From assembly GCA_017745075.1 (NCBI GenBank), contig JAGIAD010000002.1, positions 1 through 64,000 on the forward strand: DNA of 64,000 bases, written 5' to 3'. This document shows, piece by piece, positions 31,301 through 39,846 of this stretch; position 1 is the stretch's first letter, and each line of letters starts with the position of its first letter. The position numbers and the translations under genes were made by a program. The notes beneath the pieces were generated by a model. The model was not told the DNA's origin. It saw only the letters and a program-made list of their open reading frames with translations, and made no database searches. The DNA is from Sphingobacteriaceae bacterium (GTDB lineage Bacteria > Bacteroidota > Bacteroidia > Sphingobacteriales > Sphingobacteriaceae).

Positions 31301-34300
31301 AACCGTTAGGGGACCATACAATTTCCGTACAACAGATTTTAGACCCGACGGATCCTTATTGCTGCCTAAAAATAGCTGGGGTGGTTTTCAACGGAAAATC
31401 GAAACCAATGATTTTGAAGCCCTGAATGTTGGGTTTATCGAATTTTGGGTATTGGATCCATTTATTTATAAACCAAATTCTGCCGGTGGTGATGTATATT
31501 TCAACCTGGGTAATATCTCTGAAGATATCCTTAAGGATGGTAGAAAATCGCTGGAAAATGGCTTACCGGCTACCAACGACCCCAGTAAATATGATGAAAC
31601 GGTGTGGGGCCGTGTACCGAAATTGCAGCCTGTAGTACAGGCTTTTGATAATGATCCTAATTCGCGCCGTGCGCAGGATGTAGGTTTGGATGGACTATCT
31701 GATGCAGATGAGAAAATAAAATTTGCGGCGGCAATCACCCAGATCAAATCGCAGTTAAACGCTACTGCGGCTACAGCAATTGATGCCGATCCGGCATCAG
31801 ATAACTATTCGTATTTCAGAGGACCCGCTTTAGATCAGATTAATGCCGGAATCCTTAAGCGTTACGAAAAATATAACGGAACAGAAGGAAACTCTAAAAC
31901 GTCACAACAATCGCAGGCAGAACTGGGACTGGAAAATTCGGCTTCAACTTCATTGCCGGATGGGGAAGATATCAATCGCGATAACAACATGACCCAAAGC
32001 GATGAGTACTTTCAGTATAAAGTTTCCATGCGCCCGGGCGATTTAAATGTTGGACAGAACTTTATTACCGATAAGGTTACCTCGCAGGTAAAACTGGCCA
32101 ATGGAAATACACAGGCTGTTACCTGGTATCAGTTCAGGATTCCGATCGGCCAATATCAGGACCGTGTAGGTGGTATCCAGGATTTTAAATCGATCCGTTT
32201 TTTCAGGATGTTCATGACCAATTTTGCCGATACAGCGGTGTTGCGTTTTGCAAAATTACAATTGATCCGTGGGGAGTGGAGAGAATACAATGCTTCGAAT
32301 CTTGCCGCACAGGTAATCGTCGATCCATCTTTACCGGCGCTCACACCAGATAATTCTACCATTGAAGTATCAACCGTAAACATCGAAGAAAACGGTAAAC
32401 GCTCGCCGATACCTTATGTTACTCCTCCGGGAATTTTGCGCGAGCGCGATTATAGCAATTACCGTGGCGATACCAGGTTAAACGAGCAATCGTTATCGGT
32501 TACCGTTAAATCATTAAGGGATGGTTATGGCAGAGCTGCATTTAAAACTGCCTATAGCGATTTTAGGTCTTACAAGCATTTAGAAATGTTTGTGCATGCA
32601 GAAGCGATAAACAACCAGGTATTAAATAATAACGAGGTTGCTGCTTTTTTAAGGATCGGGACAGATAACCAGGATAACTATTACGAATATGTAATGCCTT
32701 TAAAGGTGACGAACCCGGGAACTAGCGATCCGGATGCGATATGGCCTGAAGCCAATAGAATGGATATCGAATTAACCCTTTTCCAAAATGCCAAACTTGC
32801 TCGAAATGTAGCTAAACAGGCTAACGGACAACCATGGCCGATCAATGTTCCATTTACTTATACCGATGGCGAGCGGACCATTATAGTAAAAGGCCAGCCT
32901 GATATGAGCAAGGTAAGGGTTTATATGCTGGGCGTTAAAAACCCGCTGCGCGCTGCAAATGGAGGAGCCAACCGTGATGACGGACAGGATAAAAGTGCAC
33001 TGGTTTGGTTCAACGAATTAAGGTTAACCGAATTTGATGAAAGAGGAGGCTGGGCAGCCACAGGAAGATTGAACTTAAAATTGGCTGATTTTGCAGATGT
33101 AAATATTTCTGGTAGCAAATCTACCGTTGGTTTTGGTTCTATCGATTCGAAAGTGAGTGAAAGAAACCGTGCAGACAATGTGCTGCTGGATGTATCGTCA
33201 TCAGTAGAGCTGGGTAAATTCCTGCCGCAAAAATCGGGTGTTAAGATCCCGATGTTCGTTAATTATTCGAAACAGGTTTCTACGCCACAATACAACCCGA
33301 GAACACCAGATATCGAACTGAAAAATGCTTTAGAACGATCGACAAAAGAACAAAAAGATTCGATTTTAAATTTTGCACAGGATTATACGGTTAGAAGAGG
33401 TATAAATTTTACCAATGTCAGAAAAGACCGGATGAACAGCAGCAAACCTGTGCAGCTATGGGATATTGAGAATTTTGCAGTAAGTTATGCTTACACGCAG
33501 TACAATCACCGCGATTTTATTAATCAGAACAGTATTCAGAATACTTACAGGGCCTCGTTACAGTATAGTTATTCTAAAGAGGCTAAAACCATAGCGCCAT
33601 TTGAAAAGATTATAAAATCAAATATGCTGGCCTTATTAAAGGATTTTAACTTTAGTATTTTCCCAAGCGCCATTAATTTCAGAATTGACGTAGACCGTTT
33701 ATATTCAGAAAATACCTTACGGAACAACGATCCAAACAATACCATTGGAGTTTACCGCAGTGGTTATGGGACCACGTTTAATAAAAACTTTACCATGAGC
33801 AGGGTTTATGGCATTGCATGGAACCTTACCCGCTCTTTACAGCTGGATTTTAATGCCACAAACTATTCGATCATTGACGAACCAGACGGAAGAATTGATG
33901 GTTTAAAACGCGATACTGTTTGGCAAAACTTAAAACGTTTAGGGCGTACAACCGATTATAACCACAATTTAAATGTTACCTATAATCTGCCGATTGATAA
34001 AATACCAGGACTAAACTGGATTTCAGTAAAAACCCGTTATGGTACCAATTTTAACTGGCAAACCGAGCCCCTTTCTACCTTACGCGATCCCAATATCAAT
34101 TTGGGCAATACGATCCAGAACAGTAGGACAGTTCAGTTAAACCCTACCTTAACCCTAACCACACTTTATAACAAATTTGGTTTCATCAGGAAATCTGTCA
34201 ATGACCAGGATGCAGGTGGGGCTAAAAAGTTTTTCATCAACCTGTTAACAAGTTTGAAAAATGTTAATGCCAGTTTTGTGCAAACAAAGGGCATTTTCTT

Positions 34301-35576
34301 ACCGGGTTATATGCCTACAACGCAGTTTTTTGGCCTTGATAAGGCTACCGGAGCGCCGGGGCTAGGCTTTGTTTTTGGTAGCCAGCGCGATATCAGGGAG
34401 ATGGCACTTGGCAATGGCTGGTTAACAACCGATACCTTACAGAACCAGTTATATGTAAATACACTGCGCGAAGATTTCCAGCTTACCGGGCAATTAGAGC
34501 CGTTTAAAGATTTACGCATTACCTTAAAGGCCAATAAAGCACAAACGCGGAATTTTTCTACCAACTTCAGGTACGTGGCCAGCGTTTCCTCTTTCGAAAA
34601 TTTGAGTGCCATTACCACCGGCGATTATAGCATTTCGTATATAGCTTTGGGTACCGCATTTAAAGAAAGCAATTCGAACACCATTTCGGTACTGTTTAAT
34701 CAGTTTATGGCTAACCGGATTATTATTTCGAGAAGATTAGGTGCGCAGAATCCTAACTCATCAGGGTTAAACGGAGGTTATGCCGATGGTTATGGTAAAG
34801 AAAGCCAGGATGTAATTATCTCAGCTTTTTTGGCGGCCTATTCGGGTAAGGATGCAGGAAAAATGAGCATGAATGCGTTTCCAAAAATTCCGCTCCCTAA
34901 CTGGAATTTAACTTATAGCGGATTAACACGTATTCCTTTTATTGCCGATAAATTTTCATCTGTAGATATCCGTCATGGCTATCGCTCGGTTTACAACATT
35001 AATGGATTTAATTCATTATTACGTTACCAGGAAACCAACGGTGCTGTAAGCAGCAGAGATGTAAACAACAACTTCCTCCCCGAATATCAGTTTGCACAGG
35101 TAACCGTTTCAGAGTATTTTGCGCCGTTAATAGGGGTTGATACCAGGTTTAAAAATAACCTTACTGCTTCTTTCGAGTTAAACCGGTCGAGGTTGCTGGG
35201 ACTGAGTCTGGCTAATAGTCAATTGGCACAGCTGTCAGAGAATAATATGGTTTTGGGCATAGGTTACCGTACCAATAAATTCCGTTTCCCTTTTGGCTGG
35301 TTTAAAAGCTTAAAGATGGATAACAATATGGACTTTAAGCTCGATGTGGCCATTCGTGATAATAAAACGGTAATCTATCGTGCTGATGTAACCGAGGCAG
35401 AAGTATCTTCGGGAGCGAAGAACATTACTTTAAGGCCAAGTGTAGATTATGTATTGAACCAGAAATTTAATATCAAACTGTTTTACGATTCGAATATTAC
35501 AAAGCCTTATACTTCGCAAACCTTTAATACTTCTTTCAGTAATTTTGGATTTAGCTTAAGGTTTACGTTGAATTAA
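28374..35576 (+). CDS. sprA: Cell surface protein SprA (type IX secretion / gliding)
   Basis: About 2400 aa, GVSYLDDFEASRSVIDL, PGDLNVGQNFITDKV, beta-rich; TTG start. Confidence 0.95.
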   Translation: MKRISTFLFLIPLFLIASQNTFSQVVPSKADTIAPKNNFGLKEKERLGLSPAVNPFYPAPSNLRRVVEYDAKNKRYVVKELIGEKFVLNTQYLTIDEYQRLVNSEIKRGNWRSISNAEVSDYRSTGIIPQIQVNSKAFEKLFGGTTIDIQPRGEAELTFLGRVNKNENPLFNERQRVQTNFDFNQRIQMDLVGNIGTKLKIKSNYNTEAQFDFENQIKLDYTGGPDDIIQKIEAGNVSLPLNTSLITGTQALFGIKTQLKFGRLNVTSVYTQQKSQSREIKITNGAQQNSTTVSIDSYEANKHYFLSQYFRNNYNKNLANAPIITSPIQITKIEVWITNKAGNTTDSRDVLGLLDLGENVPFNNTLINGGTSGLPAGTTATGFPQQSNNLIAQLNAYQGGAIRQTNSNAVLSFFQTTPANSSNTDNFAKLIYARKLTEREFTFQPQLGYLSLNNPLNADEVLAVAYRYTYNGVEYQVGEFSTDIPFDAANPKVLYAKLLKNETTKIQLPIWDLMMKNIYSIGGYQISSQNFKLDIYRIDNETGVDNPVMTEGQNTANKQWIALTEFDRLNQQNERKPDGVFDFVAANNAFGSYSTASNANQASMFGVGSNGQTSLVTNTNSGYITIDPANGRIIFPVIEPFGKDLAARFLPSEQALINKYAFTALYDSTQTIAKQLFQNQNRYVIKVNYQSDISSEFSLNAINVPEGSVKVFAGTMPLTEGVDFTVDYQGGRVSIINQALLISGQPIRITTENNELFGLQQRSLFGTRLDYRVNNKLNLGGTFMNLTEKPLTQKVNIGEEPISNTIWGADINYSSPSRFLTKMVDKLPFISTKAPSSVTFYGEFAQLIPGHPRALNFAGSKNGVSYLDDFEASRSVIDLKSAIAWQLSGTPQLFPEYERSNDLSYGYNRARIAFYNIDPTFYNSAASTTPANIRNNRNELSNHYVREVIEQEVFPFKETATGQALNITTLDVAYYPTVRGPYNFRTTDFRPDGSLLLPKNSWGGFQRKIETNDFEALNVGFIEFWVLDPFIYKPNSAGGDVYFNLGNISEDILKDGRKSLENGLPATNDPSKYDETVWGRVPKLQPVVQAFDNDPNSRRAQDVGLDGLSDADEKIKFAAAITQIKSQLNATAATAIDADPASDNYSYFRGPALDQINAGILKRYEKYNGTEGNSKTSQQSQAELGLENSASTSLPDGEDINRDNNMTQSDEYFQYKVSMRPGDLNVGQNFITDKVTSQVKLANGNTQAVTWYQFRIPIGQYQDRVGGIQDFKSIRFFRMFMTNFADTAVLRFAKLQLIRGEWREYNASNLAAQVIVDPSLPALTPDNSTIEVSTVNIEENGKRSPIPYVTPPGILRERDYSNYRGDTRLNEQSLSVTVKSLRDGYGRAAFKTAYSDFRSYKHLEMFVHAEAINNQVLNNNEVAAFLRIGTDNQDNYYEYVMPLKVTNPGTSDPDAIWPEANRMDIELTLFQNAKLARNVAKQANGQPWPINVPFTYTDGERTIIVKGQPDMSKVRVYMLGVKNPLRAANGGANRDDGQDKSALVWFNELRLTEFDERGGWAATGRLNLKLADFADVNISGSKSTVGFGSIDSKVSERNRADNVLLDVSSSVELGKFLPQKSGVKIPMFVNYSKQVSTPQYNPRTPDIELKNALERSTKEQKDSILNFAQDYTVRRGINFTNVRKDRMNSSKPVQLWDIENFAVSYAYTQYNHRDFINQNSIQNTYRASLQYSYSKEAKTIAPFEKIIKSNMLALLKDFNFSIFPSAINFRIDVDRLYSENTLRNNDPNNTIGVYRSGYGTTFNKNFTMSRVYGIAWNLTRSLQLDFNATNYSIIDEPDGRIDGLKRDTVWQNLKRLGRTTDYNHNLNVTYNLPIDKIPGLNWISVKTRYGTNFNWQTEPLSTLRDPNINLGNTIQNSRTVQLNPTLTLTTLYNKFGFIRKSVNDQDAGGAKKFFINLLTSLKNVNASFVQTKGIFLPGYMPTTQFFGLDKATGAPGLGFVFGSQRDIREMALGNGWLTTDTLQNQLYVNTLREDFQLTGQLEPFKDLRITLKANKAQTRNFSTNFRYVASVSSFENLSAITTGDYSISYIALGTAFKESNSNTISVLFNQFMANRIIISRRLGAQNPNSSGLNGGYADGYGKESQDVIISAFLAAYSGKDAGKMSMNAFPKIPLPNWNLTYSGLTRIPFIADKFSSVDIRHGYRSVYNINGFNSLLRYQETNGAVSSRDVNNNFLPEYQFAQVTVSEYFAPLIGVDTRFKNNLTASFELNRSRLLGLSLANSQLAQLSENNMVLGIGYRTNKFRFPFGWFKSLKMDNNMDFKLDVAIRDNKTVIYRADVTEAEVSSGAKNITLRPSVDYVLNQKFNIKLFYDSNITKPYTSQTFNTSFSNFGFSLRFTLN

Positions 35577-35765
35577 GAAGCTAACAGCACAGGCTGGGCA
35601 CGCTGTATGCATTAGTTTTCTTTTAAAGTTAATTCACCTGGCATTGCGATATGAAAACTAAATTGTATTTTTGAAGGGTAAACTAAATGTTTAAATTTTT
35701 GTAATTATGTGTGCAAGGAGTGCATTGTAATAACTTAAATAACTTATATTCAATAACTTAAAATA

Positions 35766-36146
35766 ATGAATTTTCCATCAGAATTAAAGTACACTAAAGA
35801 CCACGAGTGGGTTAGAGTTGAAGGTAATGAAGCTTACATCGGCGTAACTGATTTTGCACAACGCGAATTGGGTGATATCGTTTATGTTGATATCAACACT
35901 GTGGGTAGCGAAGTGGCAAAAGAAGAAGTTTTTGGTACTGTAGAAGCTGTTAAAACTGTATCTGACCTTTATATGCCGGTTACCGGAACAGTATTGGAAG
36001 TTAATGCCGAATTAAACGATAATCCGGAATTGGTTAACTCTGATCCTTACGGAGAGGGCTGGATGGTAAAAGTATCTTTAGCTGATTTAGCTGAATTAGA
36101 AAGTTTATTAACAGCAGAAGCTTATCAGGAACTGGTAGGCGCTTAA
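35766..36146 (+). CDS. gcvH: Glycine cleavage system protein H
   Basis: [36 protein letters not shown]; lipoyl motif [16 protein letters not shown]. Confidence 0.97.
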   Translation: MNFPSELKYTKDHEWVRVEGNEAYIGVTDFAQRELGDIVYVDINTVGSEVAKEEVFGTVEAVKTVSDLYMPVTGTVLEVNAELNDNPELVNSDPYGEGWMVKVSLADLAELESLLTAEAYQELVGA

Positions 36147-36156
36147 TCATTATATT

Positions 36157-36582
36157 TTGTACAAAACACTAAAACATCAAAAATGGGCCATCCTTTGGAC
36201 CATCATTGTTTTAGTGTTTTGTAATATGCACATTTCCGATTCCGTTTCGAAAAGTGGTTTTTTCTTCGAAGGATTTGATAAAATGACCCACCTGGGCTTT
36301 TTCTTCGTTTTATCGGTCTTACTTTTTTTTGGCAAGATAAAATATCAACATACTTACGCTTTCAGGACATTAACCATTTTTAAAATTTTGCTCATCAATG
36401 CCATAATAGGTGGCGGAATAGAGTTACTACAATGGAAAGTTTTTACCTACCGCTCCGCAGAATGGTGGGATTTTGGCTGCGATATGCTAGGTGCATGTAT
36501 GGCCGTTTTTAGTTATGTATTGCTCCATAAATTGAATTTCAATGAAACCACAACGAATACATCGCTTACCAAAAACAGCTAA
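36157..36582 (+). CDS. VanZ family protein (TTG start)
   Basis: Small multi-TM protein with FFEGFDKMTHLGFFFVLS and EWWDFGCDMLGA. Confidence 0.85.
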   Translation: MYKTLKHQKWAILWTIIVLVFCNMHISDSVSKSGFFFEGFDKMTHLGFFFVLSVLLFFGKIKYQHTYAFRTLTIFKILLINAIIGGGIELLQWKVFTYRSAEWWDFGCDMLGACMAVFSYVLLHKLNFNETTTNTSLTKNS

Positions 36583-36627
36583 TGTATTCTGAACAGCTTC
36601 ATTGCAATTGAAAATAAAATAAAATCG

Positions 36628-36753
36628 ATGAAAACAAAAGTTAGTATTTTCTTTGTAATTATATCCATGTGTTTAAGTGCATGCAGTATCTTTAAAAAGA
36701 ACTGTAACTGCCCGAAAGTATACTATAAAGTTTATCCTTCGCCCCAAAAATAA
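36628..36753 (+). CDS. Small lipoprotein, 41 aa (MKTKVSIFFVIISMCLSACSIFKKNCNCPKVYYKVYPSPQK)
   Basis: ATG..TAA frame with hydrophobic signal and LSAC lipobox; below the ORF-track size cutoff. Confidence 0.6.
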   Translation: MKTKVSIFFVIISMCLSACSIFKKNCNCPKVYYKVYPSPQK

Positions 36754-36898
36754 TACTCCCCACTTCCAATCAGCTTTCCTTTCAGGTCTGATGGCCTCTC
36801 CAAAAGCTGTATTTAAAATGTTACCGAGCTTTTAACAAACCTTTAAGCTTTTCTTTAGTCTGATAGCTTAGTTATATTTTTATATTTAATTTTTTTTG

Positions 36899-39718
36899 AT
36901 GAAAAGAAACATACAGAAGGTAATATTTATTGTACTCCTTTTTTGTGGTTACATCGCTCAGGCCCAAAATACGGGCGCTGTAAACGGTAAAGTAATTAAC
37001 GCAAAAGATAAAAAACCGGTCGATTTTGCTACCGTTGCACTTAAAAGTTTGAAAGATTCAAGCGTGGTAGCCTCCGCTCAGACCAGTCCTGACGGAACTT
37101 TTAGTTTTAAAACGATAGCACCCGGTAAATACAGGATTTATGCAGCTTTTTTAGGTTTAAAGACAGCAACCAAAGATGTTGAAGTAGCCAAAGCCGCCGT
37201 AAATGCCGGTGAAATTGCCATGAGTGATGATGGGGTTGATTTAAAAACGGTTAATGTTACAGCAACAATCCCTATTGTGGTAAAGAAAGATACTGTTGAG
37301 TTTGATGCCAAATCAATTAAAGTACGTGAAAATGCAGTAGTAGAAGACCTGTTAAAGAAAGTACCGGGGGTTGAGGTTGCAAAAGATGGCAGTGTTAAGG
37401 CCCAGGGCGAAACCATTACCAAAGTAAAGGTTGATGGGAAGGAATTTTTTGGCAACGATCCTTTACTGGCAACGAAAAACCTTCCTGCCGATATGGTAGA
37501 TAAGATACAGGTAATTGATGAGCTTTCTGAGCAGGCACAGTTTACGGGTATTGATGATGGAACAAGAAATAAAATCTTGAACATCACTACTAAAAACGGG
37601 ATGAAGCATGGCTATTTTGGAAACAGTACGGCTGGTTATGGTTCTAATGACCGTTACGATGCCAGTTTAAATGTTAACAAATTTGACGAAGACCAGCAGA
37701 TCAGCTTTATTGGCCAGTTTAACAATGTGAACAAGCAGAATTTTGGCCAGGGCGGTGGTGTTGGTAACGGTTTCGGTGGTGGAGGCTTTGGTGGTGGTCG
37801 TGGCGGTTTTGGCGGCGGCGGTGGAGGAGGTAACTCCGGTGGCAGCGGCGGTATAACCAATACGAATGCAGCAGGTTTAAACTTTGCCGATACTTATAAA
37901 GATGGTACCCAGTTCCAAGCCAGTTATTTCTTTAACAAGGCCAGTTCAGAAAGTATTCAGCATTCTAATACCCAAAATCTTTTAGGTACGGGAACAACCA
38001 ATATCAGCCAAGATCTGGATAATACAACCGATCGGATCAACCACCGTTTCAATTTTATGGTGGATACTAAAATCGATCCCTCATTATCAATCAAAATTCA
38101 GCCTAACTTAACTTATACAGAAACTGACGGTAACAGCGTTACAAACTACACACGTGATTTTATTACATCTTTAACAACTGGTTTACAGCGTAACACCACA
38201 ACAGCAGCTACGCCTGCAGTGAGTAATAATTTATTGATAAGGAAAAGCTTTAAACGCAGGGGCCGTACCCTTTCATTAAATGTAAATACCAGTATAAACG
38301 ATAATGATGGTACCAACTTCAATTACCGTAATGAAACAATCACAATGAATGGTGTTTCAAGAGATTCATTAACCAATCAGTTAAACAATACAACCAGTCA
38401 TTCGCTAAATAACACCGCACGCGTAGTTTATACAGAGCCTTTAAACAAAACATTAAGCGTAGAGTTTAACTATCAAAATGGTTATTCAAACAGCGATTCG
38501 CAAAGGGATGTATTTAATTACAATCCATCAACTTTACAGTTTGATATTGTGGATAATAACTTTTCGAATATCTATAACAACCGTACTTTAACCAATGCCG
38601 TAGGTGCCAGTTTAACCACAACCGAGAAAAAATACAACTGGAATATTGGTGTAGCTGCACAACAGACCAATAGGGTAAATACCAATTTAACCACAGGTTT
38701 AAAACGTACGCAGAATTTTATCAATATTACCCCTTCTGCACAGTTCAGGTATAACTTTAGTAACCGTAAACGCTTGTTTATCAACTATCGTGGTTCTACC
38801 ACTCAACCGACTATTGATCAGATCCAGCCAATTCCGGATAACACAAACTCGCAGACTATTTATGTAGGTAATCCGGCTTTGAAACCTTCGTTTAATAACC
38901 AGTTGAGGATCAATTTTAATAACTTCAATATTGAAAATGGCAGGTTTTTCTTTGCCGGTTTAAATTTAACCCAAACATTTAACAGTATTGGTAACAGTGT
39001 GGCACAATTGCCAAGCGGTATCCAACAGGTGAGTTATATTAATGTTGATGGTGTTTACGCAGGTAATGCTAATGCCACCTGGTCTTTACCGTTAATGGCA
39101 GAACGTAAATTAACCCTGAACATTTCAGGAAACGGTGCTTACAATAGAAATGTGAATTACATTGTTCCACAGGGAGGTACCACATCTGTTAAAAACGTTA
39201 CAAATAGTTATACCATTTCAAACAGTTATAAATTGGTTACCAACGTTGATAAATTCGATTTAACAGGTGGTATTACCGGTAGCTATACCCATTCAACGTT
39301 TTCAGCTCAACAATCAGCAAATACGCAGTTTTATACGATAAACCCAAGTTTTGATGTGAGTTACGTATTTCCTGCAAATATCAGGTTAGCCATCGATATC
39401 GATTATTTCAGAAATTTTGGCGGTGGCGATTTATACAACCAGGAATATACCATTCTTAACCCTTACATCAGCCGTCAGTTCTTTAAGAACAGGGGAACAT
39501 TTAAGTTTTCTGTAAATGATGCATTGAACCAGAACACAGGCGTAAGCAGGACAGCTACTGGTACATCAATTACCGATTTAAACTTTAATGTATTAAAACG
39601 TTATTACATGTTCTCTTTCACCTATTCGTTAACCCGCATTGGCGGAAGAAACATGAGTGGTGATATGCAGATGCCAGGTCAGCGCGGAGGCGGAGGCGGT
39701 GGTCGTGTGAGGATGTAA
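36899..39718 (+). CDS. Outer membrane beta-barrel protein, TonB-dependent-receptor-like (copy 1)
   Basis: Carboxypeptidase-regulatory-like domain, plug-like region (VVEDLLKKVPGVEV...KVDGKEFFGNDPLLATKNLPADM), Gly-rich insert, beta-barrel. Confidence 0.88.
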   Translation: MKRNIQKVIFIVLLFCGYIAQAQNTGAVNGKVINAKDKKPVDFATVALKSLKDSSVVASAQTSPDGTFSFKTIAPGKYRIYAAFLGLKTATKDVEVAKAAVNAGEIAMSDDGVDLKTVNVTATIPIVVKKDTVEFDAKSIKVRENAVVEDLLKKVPGVEVAKDGSVKAQGETITKVKVDGKEFFGNDPLLATKNLPADMVDKIQVIDELSEQAQFTGIDDGTRNKILNITTKNGMKHGYFGNSTAGYGSNDRYDASLNVNKFDEDQQISFIGQFNNVNKQNFGQGGGVGNGFGGGGFGGGRGGFGGGGGGGNSGGSGGITNTNAAGLNFADTYKDGTQFQASYFFNKASSESIQHSNTQNLLGTGTTNISQDLDNTTDRINHRFNFMVDTKIDPSLSIKIQPNLTYTETDGNSVTNYTRDFITSLTTGLQRNTTTAATPAVSNNLLIRKSFKRRGRTLSLNVNTSINDNDGTNFNYRNETITMNGVSRDSLTNQLNNTTSHSLNNTARVVYTEPLNKTLSVEFNYQNGYSNSDSQRDVFNYNPSTLQFDIVDNNFSNIYNNRTLTNAVGASLTTTEKKYNWNIGVAAQQTNRVNTNLTTGLKRTQNFINITPSAQFRYNFSNRKRLFINYRGSTTQPTIDQIQPIPDNTNSQTIYVGNPALKPSFNNQLRINFNNFNIENGRFFFAGLNLTQTFNSIGNSVAQLPSGIQQVSYINVDGVYAGNANATWSLPLMAERKLTLNISGNGAYNRNVNYIVPQGGTTSVKNVTNSYTISNSYKLVTNVDKFDLTGGITGSYTHSTFSAQQSANTQFYTINPSFDVSYVFPANIRLAIDIDYFRNFGGGDLYNQEYTILNPYISRQFFKNRGTFKFSVNDALNQNTGVSRTATGTSITDLNFNVLKRYYMFSFTYSLTRIGGRNMSGDMQMPGQRGGGGGGRVRM

Positions 39719-39739
39719 ACTAATGGATAAAACAAATTC

Positions 39740-39770
39740 AGGCTCCGGTTAAAACGGGGCCTTTTTTTGT
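39740..39770 (+). terminator. Rho-independent terminator
   Basis: AGGCTCCG GTTAAAA CGGGGCCT TTTTTTG. Confidence 0.8.
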
Positions 39771-39846
39771 ATTCCAAATGTTACCAAAGCAGAACTAAAC
39801 CTTTAGCATAAGAGTTAGTCTTTAACCCAACAATCAAACTAACCGG

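Noticed and set aside
28374-35576. Very large ORF as a novel giant surface protein
   Set aside because: Recognisable as SprA of the type IX secretion system; not novel.
37654-37860. Proline-rich antisense ORF
   Set aside because: Mirror of the Gly-rich codons of the beta-barrel gene on the opposite strand; no independent coding evidence.
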